From Acidobacteriota bacterium (GTDB taxonomy: Bacteria > Acidobacteriota > Thermoanaerobaculia > Multivoradales > JBCCEF01), in assembly GCA_039030395.1 (NCBI GenBank), contig JBCCEF010000012.1, positions 1 to 64,000 on the forward strand: DNA of 64,000 nucleotides. Reading direction: 5' to 3'. The notes beneath the pieces are model-generated. The model made no database searches. It was not told the DNA's origin and saw only the letters and a list, made by a program, of their open reading frames with translations. This document shows positions 26,686-35,112 of the stretch, one piece after another. Both the position numbers and the translations under genes were made by a program. The first letter of the stretch is position 1, and each line of letters opens with the position of its first letter.

Positions 26686-28103
26686 TGAAGGCGAAGCTCC
26701 TGGAGAAGGAACTCTTGCAGCATCGCCGCAACCGCCGCTTCGGGATCCTCGGAGTTCTCGCCATCGCGCTGGTCGCCGTCGCGGCTGTCGACGGCTGGAA
26801 CCGGGCACAGGAAGCGGCGCGCCACCGAGAGGCGGCGGTGGCCGCCGATCGGGAGGTTTGGGTCGAGCAAGGTGAGAACAATCCTCACGGCGCGGCTCAC
26901 TTCGCCCGCTACGCATTCCGGCCGACGCCTGCTCTCGGCGCATTCGACTCGGGCATCTCGGACTACGCCGGTTCCGCCGTATGGCTGGAGGCGCACTACC
27001 AGAATCCCGCCACCCTGCGACGAGCCGAGGATGTCGGAGCCAGGGCCCCCTTCACCACCCTCGACCCGGCGTGGGCGGTTCGCGTCCTCGGCAGTCTCGC
27101 CCTCGCCGTTCTGTTGTTCGCCTCGATCGCCGGGGAGCGCGAAGCGGGAACCCTGCGGTCCCTCCTCACGCAAGGGGTGCGCCCGGGCACACTCGTCGCC
27201 GTGAAGGCCGTTGCGGCGCTCCTGGTGGTCCTCGCCCTGGTAGGGGTCGCCTTCGCCGTTGCCCTGCTTCCGGGGGTGGTCGCGGGAGCGCCTCTCGACC
27301 TTCCGAGGGTCCTGCTGTTGGGTGCTTCCTACACTCTGGGCCTGGCGGCCTTCGCGTTCTCCTGCATCGCCCTTAGCGCGACGGCCACCTCGCGAGGCGC
27401 CGCCCTGACGACCGTGGGTTCGTTCTGGGTGGTCGTCACCCTGGTCCTTCCGATGTTCGCCGGACAGCTCAGCGGATCCCTCTCGGACACGCCCGACGGA
27501 AGCGCCCTCAACCGCGCCATCTTCGACGAGGCGCAAGCGCCCTTCTGGGCCGGCGAAGCCGGCCCGCCCGCGATTCGGGCCTTCGAGGAGGAGATCGCCG
27601 ACCGCTACGGTGCCGCTTCCTTCGAGGAGCTGGGGTTCGACCGTGCCGGCATGGAGCTGCAAGCCCACGAGGAATTCGCGAACGCCGTCTACGATCGGCT
27701 GTTCGGTGAGCTGTATGCAGCGCAGCGCGGACAGGCCTCGGTCCTGCGCGCTGCGGCTTGGTTCTCACCGCTCCTCGCCTTGCAGCGGGTCTCCTCGGGA
27801 CTCTCGGGGACGGACTTGAGCGCCCAACTCGCCTTCGCGGCGGAGGCCGAATCGCACCGCCGGAAGATGGTCGAGTTGCTCAACCGCGACATGATGGAAC
27901 AAGGCGGTGGCGCGGGCTTCACCTATATGGCCGACCGATCCCTGTGGGAACGGACTCCTGATTTCGCCGGAGTACTGCCGCGCACCCCCACCGTGGTCGG
28001 AACCTACTGGCCCGAGTTCGCCGTACTCCTCGCTTGGGCCATCGGCGCGCTGTTGCTGGCTTCGGGCCTCACCGCCCGGGCCTCAAGAATCGAGGTCGCC
28101 TGA
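26685..28103 (+). CDS. ABC-2 permease, DUF3526-like
   Basis: 472 residues. A cytoplasmic N-terminus (LLEKELLQHRRNRR) leads to a membrane segment, then a large extracytoplasmic region containing NPHGAAHFARYAFRP and FDSGISDYAG, typical of DUF3526 permeases. A membrane block with GEREAGTLRSLLTQGVRPG follows. A second long soluble loop (residues ~265-430) precedes the last membrane segment. It pairs with the ATPase upstream and the related permease downstream, and both junctions overlap. Confidence 0.85.
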   Translation: MKAKLLEKELLQHRRNRRFGILGVLAIALVAVAAVDGWNRAQEAARHREAAVAADREVWVEQGENNPHGAAHFARYAFRPTPALGAFDSGISDYAGSAVWLEAHYQNPATLRRAEDVGARAPFTTLDPAWAVRVLGSLALAVLLFASIAGEREAGTLRSLLTQGVRPGTLVAVKAVAALLVVLALVGVAFAVALLPGVVAGAPLDLPRVLLLGASYTLGLAAFAFSCIALSATATSRGAALTTVGSFWVVVTLVLPMFAGQLSGSLSDTPDGSALNRAIFDEAQAPFWAGEAGPPAIRAFEEEIADRYGAASFEELGFDRAGMELQAHEEFANAVYDRLFGELYAAQRGQASVLRAAAWFSPLLALQRVSSGLSGTDLSAQLAFAAEAESHRRKMVELLNRDMMEQGGGAGFTYMADRSLWERTPDFAGVLPRTPTVVGTYWPEFAVLLAWAIGALLLASGLTARASRIEVA

Positions 28104-29497
28104 TGTTCGGTACCCTGCTGGCTCGTGAGATTCGCCGCCTGGCGAGTTCGCCCGTGCAATGGGGGCTGCTCCTGCTTCTCGCCGCCGCAGCGGCTTGGGC
28201 GGTGGGTTCCGGCCTCGAGTGGCGCGAAACGAAGCTCGCCGAGCAGACGCTCGTGCCCGGGGAGATGTCTGAAAGACCCGAGGAGTGGATGGGCGCCCTC
28301 GAGAAGGCCGAGGCGGGCGAGTCGATCTCGCCCTTCCAGGCCCAGCCGATGGCGCTGGGCTTTCCAGCCATCCTGCCACCGGGACCGCTCGGCGACTTCT
28401 CCTTCGGACGGGACGCGCTCTATCCGCACTACGCCATCGTCCAGGGCTGGCGGAACTCGGCCTCGCTGTTCCGGCGCTACGAGGTCGAGGGTCCGACGAC
28501 ACTCGCTACGGGCCGGCTCGATCTGACCTTCGTCGTGGTCGTGCTCTTGCCCCTGGTGCTCATCTTGCTCGGTTTCGATTCCCTGAGCGCTGAGCGAGAG
28601 AACAAGCGTCTGCCCTTGCTGCTGGTCCAGGGTGTGCGACCCGGATCGATCGTCGCCGCTCGACTCTCAGTGGCCGCCACCGCCACCTGGGCGATCGTCG
28701 CCATCGCCGCGGGCGTCGGGCTGCTGCTGGCCGACGCCCCGGAACGGGTCGCGCGCTTCGCGGTTTGGTGGTCGGCCATGACCGCCTACTGCCTCTTCTG
28801 GGTCGCGATTGTCGCCCTGGTCGCGGCGTCCTTCCGACGGCAGACCAACGCCGCCCTGGCGGCTCTCGGGGCCTGGATCGGTCTTGTCGTGGTGATCCCC
28901 TCCGGGGTTCAGTTCGCCACCGCCGCCCTACACCCACCGCCGTCGCAGGTCGAGCTTCTCACCAGCGCCCGGCGAGCCGAAGCCGAAGCCCGGCAACACA
29001 TCGAAGAACGTGCCGAGATCTACATGGCGGAACACCCCTCCGACGAGGCGCCCGCGGAGGGAGTGCCGGGCTTCTACCGAGCCGCTTACCTGGCGAATCT
29101 CGACGTCGAAGAGCGCACGGCTCCGCTGTTGGATGCCTTCGAAGAAAGCCACGCCGCACAGGATCGGCTCGCAGACTCGCTGCAGCTCTTCTCGCCGGTG
29201 ATGGTGGCCCACGACATCCTCACCAGCGTATCCGGTGCCGGTTTTGGGCGCACTGCAGCCTTTCAGCAGCAGGTGCGACGGCATCTGCAGATCCTTCTCG
29301 ACGCGATCGGCCCGGCAACGGTCGGGCAGCGACGCCTCAGCGTCGCCGAAGCCCGCGCGATTCCCGCCTTCGAGTACTCGGAACCCGCAATCCCGCAGGG
29401 CACCTGGCGATGGATCGGGCTGCTTCTCGGCTGGACTGCGGTGGCCTCGGTGCTCGCGATGCGCCGGCTTGCCGGTGTGCGAAAAAACCCTCTGTGA
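28103..29497 (+). CDS. Second ABC-2 permease, DUF3526-like
   Basis: 464 residues from an ATG overlapping the previous stop (TGATG). The same design as its neighbour: an N-terminal membrane segment, an extracytoplasmic region ending FSFGRDALYPHYAIVQGWRNSA, a membrane block with LSAERENKRLPLLLVQGVRPGS, another soluble loop and a last membrane segment. The two permeases probably form the heterodimeric channel of the exporter. It converges on the minus-strand permease genes 31 bp away. Confidence 0.85.
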   Translation: MFGTLLAREIRRLASSPVQWGLLLLLAAAAAWAVGSGLEWRETKLAEQTLVPGEMSERPEEWMGALEKAEAGESISPFQAQPMALGFPAILPPGPLGDFSFGRDALYPHYAIVQGWRNSASLFRRYEVEGPTTLATGRLDLTFVVVVLLPLVLILLGFDSLSAERENKRLPLLLVQGVRPGSIVAARLSVAATATWAIVAIAAGVGLLLADAPERVARFAVWWSAMTAYCLFWVAIVALVAASFRRQTNAALAALGAWIGLVVVIPSGVQFATAALHPPPSQVELLTSARRAEAEARQHIEERAEIYMAEHPSDEAPAEGVPGFYRAAYLANLDVEERTAPLLDAFEESHAAQDRLADSLQLFSPVMVAHDILTSVSGAGFGRTAAFQQQVRRHLQILLDAIGPATVGQRRLSVAEARAIPAFEYSEPAIPQGTWRWIGLLLGWTAVASVLAMRRLAGVRKNPL

Positions 29498-29528
29498 CCC
29501 GAGGCGGTGGTGCCGGTTTCGAGCCCTC

Positions 29529-31922
29529 TCAGTCTGCTGAGCGGAGCGCGGTCATCGGATCGACCCGCGCCGCCCGAAGGGCCGGCACCAGGCAGGCAAA
29601 GAGCGCCACCGCCATGAGCACCGCGCTCACCGTCAAGAGAGTCACCGGATCGCCCGATTCCACCCCCCAGAGCAATGCACCGATACCCCGGCCGAGCAGG
29701 AGCGCCCCGGCCACTCCGGCCACCGCTCCCAAAGCGAGCCAGCGGGCACCTTCTGAGAGCACCGACAGCAGCACGTCCCGGCGTCGGGCACCGAATGCCA
29801 AACGAATCCCCATCTCCCGTGTTCTCTGAAGGACGGTTTGCGCCATCACCCCATACACTCCGACGGCGGCCAAAATCAGACCGAGAACACCGAACGCCAC
29901 CAGCACTCCGCCGGACACCCGGCGCTCCCACTCGGCATCGGCCACCCGACGTGACATCGGAGCCAGGTCGAAGATGGGGAGATCGGGATCGACTTCGCGC
30001 ACCGCCGCCGCGACCTCTCGACCCAAGGCGGCGCCGGTGCGCCGCGTGCGCAGAACGAAGTAGCTGTCGCCGGCGAAGAACTGGAGGTGTGGCAGGTAGA
30101 GATCGAAACTGGAGTCACCGAGCAACCGCTCGCTCCGGACGTCTCGCGCCACACCGACCACCGTGCGGTACTCGTTGCTGGATTCCGGTGGTCCGAGTTT
30201 GAGCTGTTTGCCGAGAGGATCCGCTCCGGGCCATAGCCGCTCCGCGAGGCGTTGTCCGACGATCGCCACGGGCACCGCCCCTAGCCGATCGGCGCTCTCG
30301 AATGGCCGGCCGGCGACGAGGGGAATCCCCATCACCTCAAACCAGCCGGCGCTGATCGGTTGGATGTTGACGAAGGGATTCGCCTCCTGCTCCGGCGCGG
30401 ATTGCCCCACAGCGGTGACTACGCGCAGGGTATTCTCGTCAAGCCCCGCCAGCGGTAGGTTCTGATTGGCGGCGGCTCCCTCGACTCCGGGGATCGCCAG
30501 CAGGCGTTCGAGGGCCTGCTCATAGAACGGGATGAGTTGTTCGGTTGTGTTGTAGCTCCAATACGGCGGGTCGGAGCGAAAGGTCCACCGTGCCTCGGCC
30601 TCGAAGCCCGGATCGGTCCGCTGAAGAGCCACGAAACTCCGGACCATCAGTCCGGCTCCGGTCAACAGAATCAGCGCCAGGGCGACTTCGCCGGCGGCCA
30701 GAAAGCCACGCAGACGGCGCACCGAGGTGCCGGAGGTGGCGCGAGAACCGCCGGACGCGGCGCTCGCCATCCCGGCCCGGCGCGCCGCCTGCACGGCCGG
30801 GACGAGGCCGGCCGCGAGACCGGCGACAAGGGTTGTCAAGGCGGCGAAACCGATCACCGCACCGTCGAGTTCGAAGCTCATCCAGGCCGGCAGTTGACTA
30901 CGGATCTGCGCCGCCAACGCGGGCATGGCGAAGGCGCTCACAATCAAACCGGCCAGGCCACCGAAACCAGCCAGCACCAAGCACTCCACAAGAAGTTGGC
31001 GAGCCAGACGACCGCGACCGGCGCCGAGGGCGGAACGAACGGCGAGCTCACCGCGACGCTCGGTGGTGCGGGAGATCTGCAGGTTCAGGACGTTGACCAC
31101 CGCGATCAGCAATACGAAGGCGACCGCCCCGGCGAGCATGACCAGGTGCGGCCGCACGGCGCCGACCAAGCTCTCGCGCAGCGGCACCACCTCGAAATGG
31201 AGGCCGGCGTTGGTCGCCGGGTACCGGTCCTGCAGCTCACGGCTCAACCGGTCGAGCTCCTTTTGTGCCCGCGCCAGCGTCACCGTCGGCGCCAAGCGTG
31301 CGAGCGATGAGTGGCGCCGGCCTGCTAGCCCGTAGTACTCCGTCACCTGGCGGTAGAGGCCGACACCGGCCGGGAAGTCCGCTCCCGGTGCGAGTACCCC
31401 TTCCACCGAGTAGCTACCGCCATCGAGAAGAACGGACTGGCCGACGATGTCCGGATCGCCACCGAATCGCCGCTGCCAGAAATTGTGCTCCAGCACAACG
31501 CGGTACTGGCGGCGGAAATCGTCCGCCGCCGGAAAGCCTTCGCCGTGAAGCAGCGGCACACCCAACACTCGAAAGAGGTCGTGGGTCAGGATGGCGCACG
31601 GCACCGCCTCCGGCCTACCGTCGCCGGTGATGTTGTACTGGCTCAGGTAATAGGCCGCAACGTCCCGGAACACGTGCTCCTGGAGCCGAAACAACTCGAT
31701 CTCCCGCTGCGCGAGGTGCGCCGGCTCCCCCGCTTTCAAGGCTTGAATGCGCACCAGACGCTCGGGTTCTGGATACGGCAGAGGTCGCAGGAGCAAGGCG
31801 TGGCAGACGATGAAGACCACGGCATTGGCTCCCAGGGCGAGCGCCAAGGTGGCGATCACCAACAGGGCGAAGCCCGGACGGCGACGCAGTTGACGGAAGG
31901 CAAGACGGAGATCGTGAGTCAC
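29529..31922 (-). CDS. Large MacB/FtsX-type orphan permease (ADOP-like)
   Basis: 797 residues from a GTG five bases after the preceding stop. The frame stays open far upstream, but that part is Arg-rich shadow sequence. The N-terminus DLRLAFRQLRRRPGF precedes a membrane segment, a MacB-type periplasmic domain, and an FtsX membrane block with RRGELAVRSALGAGRGR. A second half repeats the plan and ends with TREMGIRLAFGARRRD and AARVDPMTALRS. This duplicated layout without a fused ATPase matches the orphan permeases abundant in Acidobacteriota. No partner ATPase is adjacent. It follows a related paralog in the same operon. Confidence 0.88.
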   Translation of the reverse strand: MTHDLRLAFRQLRRRPGFALLVIATLALALGANAVVFIVCHALLLRPLPYPEPERLVRIQALKAGEPAHLAQREIELFRLQEHVFRDVAAYYLSQYNITGDGRPEAVPCAILTHDLFRVLGVPLLHGEGFPAADDFRRQYRVVLEHNFWQRRFGGDPDIVGQSVLLDGGSYSVEGVLAPGADFPAGVGLYRQVTEYYGLAGRRHSSLARLAPTVTLARAQKELDRLSRELQDRYPATNAGLHFEVVPLRESLVGAVRPHLVMLAGAVAFVLLIAVVNVLNLQISRTTERRGELAVRSALGAGRGRLARQLLVECLVLAGFGGLAGLIVSAFAMPALAAQIRSQLPAWMSFELDGAVIGFAALTTLVAGLAAGLVPAVQAARRAGMASAASGGSRATSGTSVRRLRGFLAAGEVALALILLTGAGLMVRSFVALQRTDPGFEAEARWTFRSDPPYWSYNTTEQLIPFYEQALERLLAIPGVEGAAANQNLPLAGLDENTLRVVTAVGQSAPEQEANPFVNIQPISAGWFEVMGIPLVAGRPFESADRLGAVPVAIVGQRLAERLWPGADPLGKQLKLGPPESSNEYRTVVGVARDVRSERLLGDSSFDLYLPHLQFFAGDSYFVLRTRRTGAALGREVAAAVREVDPDLPIFDLAPMSRRVADAEWERRVSGGVLVAFGVLGLILAAVGVYGVMAQTVLQRTREMGIRLAFGARRRDVLLSVLSEGARWLALGAVAGVAGALLLGRGIGALLWGVESGDPVTLLTVSAVLMAVALFACLVPALRAARVDPMTALRSAD

Positions 31923-31927
31923 GTCGT

Positions 31928-34372
31928 CTACTCTCGCCGCAGAGCTTCCAGCGGATCGATGCGCGCCGCTCGCCGGGCCGGCACGGTACAGGCAACGAGC
32001 GCGATCACCGCCAGCAGCAGCGTCACATTCACATAGGTTTGGGGATCCAACGGACGCACCCCAAACAGCAGGCTGGTAAACCAGCGCGAGGCGACGAAGG
32101 CGCAGGCCAGGCCGAGCGCAGCGCCGATGCCGACCAGCTTGAGACCCTCGGCGATCACCAACAGCAGGAGGTCGCGCGATCGAGCGCCGAGGGCCACCCG
32201 GATTCCAAGCTCCCGCGTCCGCAGACTCACCGCATAGCTGATCGCACCGTACAGGCCAACGGCGGTCAGCGCCAGAGCGAGCAAAGCGAAACCGGCGAAA
32301 GCAACTCCCCACAGGCGACGCGGCCAGAGGGAACGGTCGAACCGGTCGGTCATCGACTCGATCGAGACGACGGCGGTATTGGGATCGATCTCGGCGATCG
32401 CACGGCGCACCGCCGGCGCCAGCGCCAGCGGATCGCCCGTCACCCGCAAAACGTAGTAGGGGTTGTCGACCGGCCATTGGCGGAAGCTGTAGTACAGCTC
32501 GACCGGGTCCGCGCCTTCGGCTGCATGGTGCTTGACGTCGCCGACCACCCCGATCACGGTGCAGAACGGGTTGTTCGCCGAAAGATTGCCCCAGAGTAGC
32601 TCCTGGCCCAGCGGTTCTCGGTCCGGCCAGAGTTCACGCGCCCCCTCCTCGTCGACCAGCACGACACAGGGTGACTCGGCGGTGTCCGTCTCGGCGAGCC
32701 CGCGCCCGGCCAGGATCGGAATCCCCATCGCCGCGAAGTAGCCCGGCGTGACGTCGGCTCCGGCCAAGGCGCTCAGGTGCTCCACGTCCTCCGGCGTGGC
32801 GCCACGGACGGTGAGGGTCGCCTGCCGGCGCTCTACGGTGGACCGCTCGAAGGGCAAGCTATTGGTCGCCGCGGTGCCTTCGACCCCCGGCAGAGCGGCG
32901 AGACGGGCGAGCACGCTGTCGTGGAAGCGAGCCAGCGGCCCGGCTCGCTCGGTCCGCGTTTCGCCCGCCTGGTAGCGCGCCACCTGCACCACTAGCAAAC
33001 CCGAACGCCGGAAGCCGGGATCGGTGTCGGCCAAGGTGAGGAAGGTGCGGACCAACAAGCCGGCACCGATCAATAGCAGGAGCGAAAGCGCCACTTCACC
33101 GACGATCAGGGCCGAGCGCATCCGCGCCCGCCCGGGCGCCGTTCGCCCTCCCTCGGCGAGAACCGCCCGCGGATCGGTGCGGCCGGTCTGCCAGGCCGGT
33201 ACCGCGACCGCGAGCAAAGCCGCCCCGGTGGCAATTGCCAGGCTGCCGCAGAGCACCGCCACATCGACTTCGACCGCCATACCGACCGGCAGGGGCACGG
33301 GGATCAAGCGCCGCAAGGCGCCGATGCCGGCATAGGTGAGCGCCAGCGACGGCGGCACCGCGATCGCCGCCAGGATCGCCGCCTCGGCGACCACCACCCC
33401 CATCAGGCGGCCGCGGGCGGCGCCGAGCGCCGCCCGTACCGCCAGCTCCCGCTCGCGCGCCGCGGCGTGAACCAACAGCAGGCCGGCGACGTTGGCACAG
33501 CCGATCGCCAGGAGCATCGCAGCGCCTGCGACGAGCAGGGCGAGGTAAGGCCGAAGCTCGGCCGTCTCGAGCTGACGCAGGGACGTCAACCGAAGTCCGA
33601 CATCGCCGTTCTCCTCGGGGAACTGCTCCGCCAGATGCGCCGCCACCGCCTCGAGCTCCTGGCGCGCCTCCGCGAGAGATACGCCGGGGGCGAGACGGGC
33701 GATGGTCGAATACCAGAACTGGCCGCGTTTCTTGACCGCGCGATCGCCGGTCTGAGCGGCATACCAGCTCTCCATCGGAACCCACATGTCGGCGTGCTCC
33801 GGAAAATCGAACCCCGGCGGCATCACCCCGGCCACGGTGTAGGCGGCGACCGGCGTGTGAATCGTTTTGCCGAGCACCCCCGGGTCGCCGCCGAAGCGAC
33901 TGAGCCAGAGGCCGTGCGAAAGCAGCACCCGCTGCACATCGCCGCCGGTGCGATCCTGCGCCGGGGTGAACCGGCGGCCGAGAACCGGCTCGACACCGAC
34001 GACTGCCAGCACACCGGAGGTGACCCAGGCGGTCGTCACCGCCAGCGCCGGCCCGTCGCCCTGAAGCTGCGTCATGCCGACGGTATAGGCGCCGATCCCA
34101 TCGAGCGTCGCCGCCATCCGTTGATAATCCTCAATATCGAGCAAAGAGCAGCCGCGAGTGACCCCCTGGTCCGTACGAACGGTCTCCATTCGGGCCAGGC
34201 CCTCCGGTTCCGGGAACGGCAGCGGCCGCAGGAGCACGGCATACACAAGGCTCAGCACCACGGTGGTCGCGGCGCTGGCCAGTCCCAGAGTCCCCACCGC
34301 GAGAGCAGTGAACCCGGGCCGTCGGCGAAGGCCGCGGAAAGCGATTCTCAGGTCCGAGAGCAGGTAGGTCAT
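31928..34372 (-). CDS. Large MacB/FtsX-type orphan permease (ADOP-like), paralog
   Basis: 814 residues from an ATG with GAGAGG six bases upstream; an in-frame start 15 bases earlier is less likely. DLRIAFRGLRRRPGF is followed by a membrane segment, a MacB-like domain, an FtsX block with ERELAVRAALGAARGRL, a second periplasmic domain and a C-terminal block with TRELGIRVALGARSRD, ending AARIDPLEALRRE. Its family is usually involved in lipoprotein or small-molecule export, with substrates unknown. It is probably co-transcribed with the permease downstream and preceded by a 37-codon leader frame. Confidence 0.88.
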   Translation of the reverse strand: MTYLLSDLRIAFRGLRRRPGFTALAVGTLGLASAATTVVLSLVYAVLLRPLPFPEPEGLARMETVRTDQGVTRGCSLLDIEDYQRMAATLDGIGAYTVGMTQLQGDGPALAVTTAWVTSGVLAVVGVEPVLGRRFTPAQDRTGGDVQRVLLSHGLWLSRFGGDPGVLGKTIHTPVAAYTVAGVMPPGFDFPEHADMWVPMESWYAAQTGDRAVKKRGQFWYSTIARLAPGVSLAEARQELEAVAAHLAEQFPEENGDVGLRLTSLRQLETAELRPYLALLVAGAAMLLAIGCANVAGLLLVHAAARERELAVRAALGAARGRLMGVVVAEAAILAAIAVPPSLALTYAGIGALRRLIPVPLPVGMAVEVDVAVLCGSLAIATGAALLAVAVPAWQTGRTDPRAVLAEGGRTAPGRARMRSALIVGEVALSLLLLIGAGLLVRTFLTLADTDPGFRRSGLLVVQVARYQAGETRTERAGPLARFHDSVLARLAALPGVEGTAATNSLPFERSTVERRQATLTVRGATPEDVEHLSALAGADVTPGYFAAMGIPILAGRGLAETDTAESPCVVLVDEEGARELWPDREPLGQELLWGNLSANNPFCTVIGVVGDVKHHAAEGADPVELYYSFRQWPVDNPYYVLRVTGDPLALAPAVRRAIAEIDPNTAVVSIESMTDRFDRSLWPRRLWGVAFAGFALLALALTAVGLYGAISYAVSLRTRELGIRVALGARSRDLLLLVIAEGLKLVGIGAALGLACAFVASRWFTSLLFGVRPLDPQTYVNVTLLLAVIALVACTVPARRAARIDPLEALRRE

Positions 34373-34383
34373 CGCGCTGCCTC

Positions 34384-34497
34384 TCACCGTGAGGTCTCCG
34401 CGACCGGCGGCATCAGCCGCCGCTCGGCCACGCGTCCGAGCGCCCCGTCAACGACGTGACGTGCCGACAGGTTCGGAGCATTCAATAGAGCGGTCAT
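34384..34497 (-). CDS. Possible 37-residue leader protein before the permease pair
   Basis: An ATG seven bases after a good GGAGG site opens a 37-codon frame (begins MTALLNAPNLSARHVVDG), ending 11 bp before the permease start. The strong ribosome site argues that it is translated, perhaps to couple translation. The peptide has no signal sequence and no family I recognise. Confidence 0.4.
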   Translation of the reverse strand: MTALLNAPNLSARHVVDGALGRVAERRLMPPVAETSR

Positions 34498-34646
34498 TCG
34501 AATCCCTCCATTCGTTCCGGCCGGCCTAGAAGCGGGGCCGGTTTCATGCGACACCCGTTCGCGACGCCCAACGGCCGTGCGGAGACCGCACAGCGGCGCC
34601 GGTACGCGCGGACAGGGGCGATGGACGGCGGTGGTAGCCGTCAGCG

Positions 34647-34667
34647 CCGCCTGGCAGAGCCAGGCGG
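34647..34667 (-). terminator. Hairpin downstream of the small His/Cys gene at 34693
   Basis: CCGCCTGGC-AGA-GCCAGGCGG is a perfect 9-bp stem with a 3-base loop, 25 bp after the stop. There is no T-run on the minus strand, so it may be a weak or factor-dependent terminator. Confidence 0.4.
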
Positions 34668-34692
34668 TGGTTTATCCGATCTCAGGAAAGAA

Positions 34693-34986
34693 TCAGGCCG
34701 GAGGGCCGCGGGAGGGAGGGAGAGGGCGAGACGCCGATTCGGCCGCGCGCACCGCCGCGACGATCAGGCGACCCGCCTCGGGCACCATCGGCGTAGCCGT
34801 CGGCGGCTCGGGCACGGTCGCGTGAACGTGACCGAAGTGGCACAGCTCACACTCGCCCTCGACGCCGGAATCGTGGTGATGTCCGGCGGCCGAAATGCCG
34901 TGGAATCCGAGCAGCAGGAGTGCGACCCAAGCCACCATCCACAGCCCACTGCGGGAGGGCTGTCTATGGCGTTTGGAATCGAACAT
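34693..34986 (-). CDS. Small exported His/Cys protein with CxxC and RGPPA tail (family member 4)
   Basis: 97 residues from the ATG giving MFDSKRHR; a longer frame upstream adds only Arg-rich sequence. A hydrophobic segment (MVAWVALLLLGFHGISAAG) is followed by GHHHDSG, ECELCHFG, a Pro/Ala linker and PPSRGPPA. The start was chosen because the paralog at 24982 has the same length and the same MF...RHR opening. The likely location is membrane-anchored or periplasmic. It lies directly downstream of the peptide-export operon on the same strand. Function unknown. Confidence 0.7.
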   Translation of the reverse strand: MFDSKRHRQPSRSGLWMVAWVALLLLGFHGISAAGHHHDSGVEGECELCHFGHVHATVPEPPTATPMVPEAGRLIVAAVRAAESASRPLPPSRGPPA

Positions 34987-35112
34987 CGCGAACTCTCTGG
35001 AAACCAAACGCAAGTCTACACCAGCCAGTGAGCGCCCAACTTTGCGCCGGGCAGCGACTGGCCTTCGATCGCCTCCTCGGTTCATCGCGGCAACCTCCGG
35101 CGACGAAAGGAC

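Noticed and set aside
28034-28102. Upstream start for the second DUF3526-like permease
   Set aside because: It lies within the preceding permease; the ATG in the TGATG overlap fits the operon pattern.
31923-32477. N-terminal extension of the permease frame that ends at 29529
   Set aside because: The extra ~185 residues are low-complexity Arg-rich sequence lying over the end of the upstream permease; the MacB-type protein starts naturally at GTG 31922.
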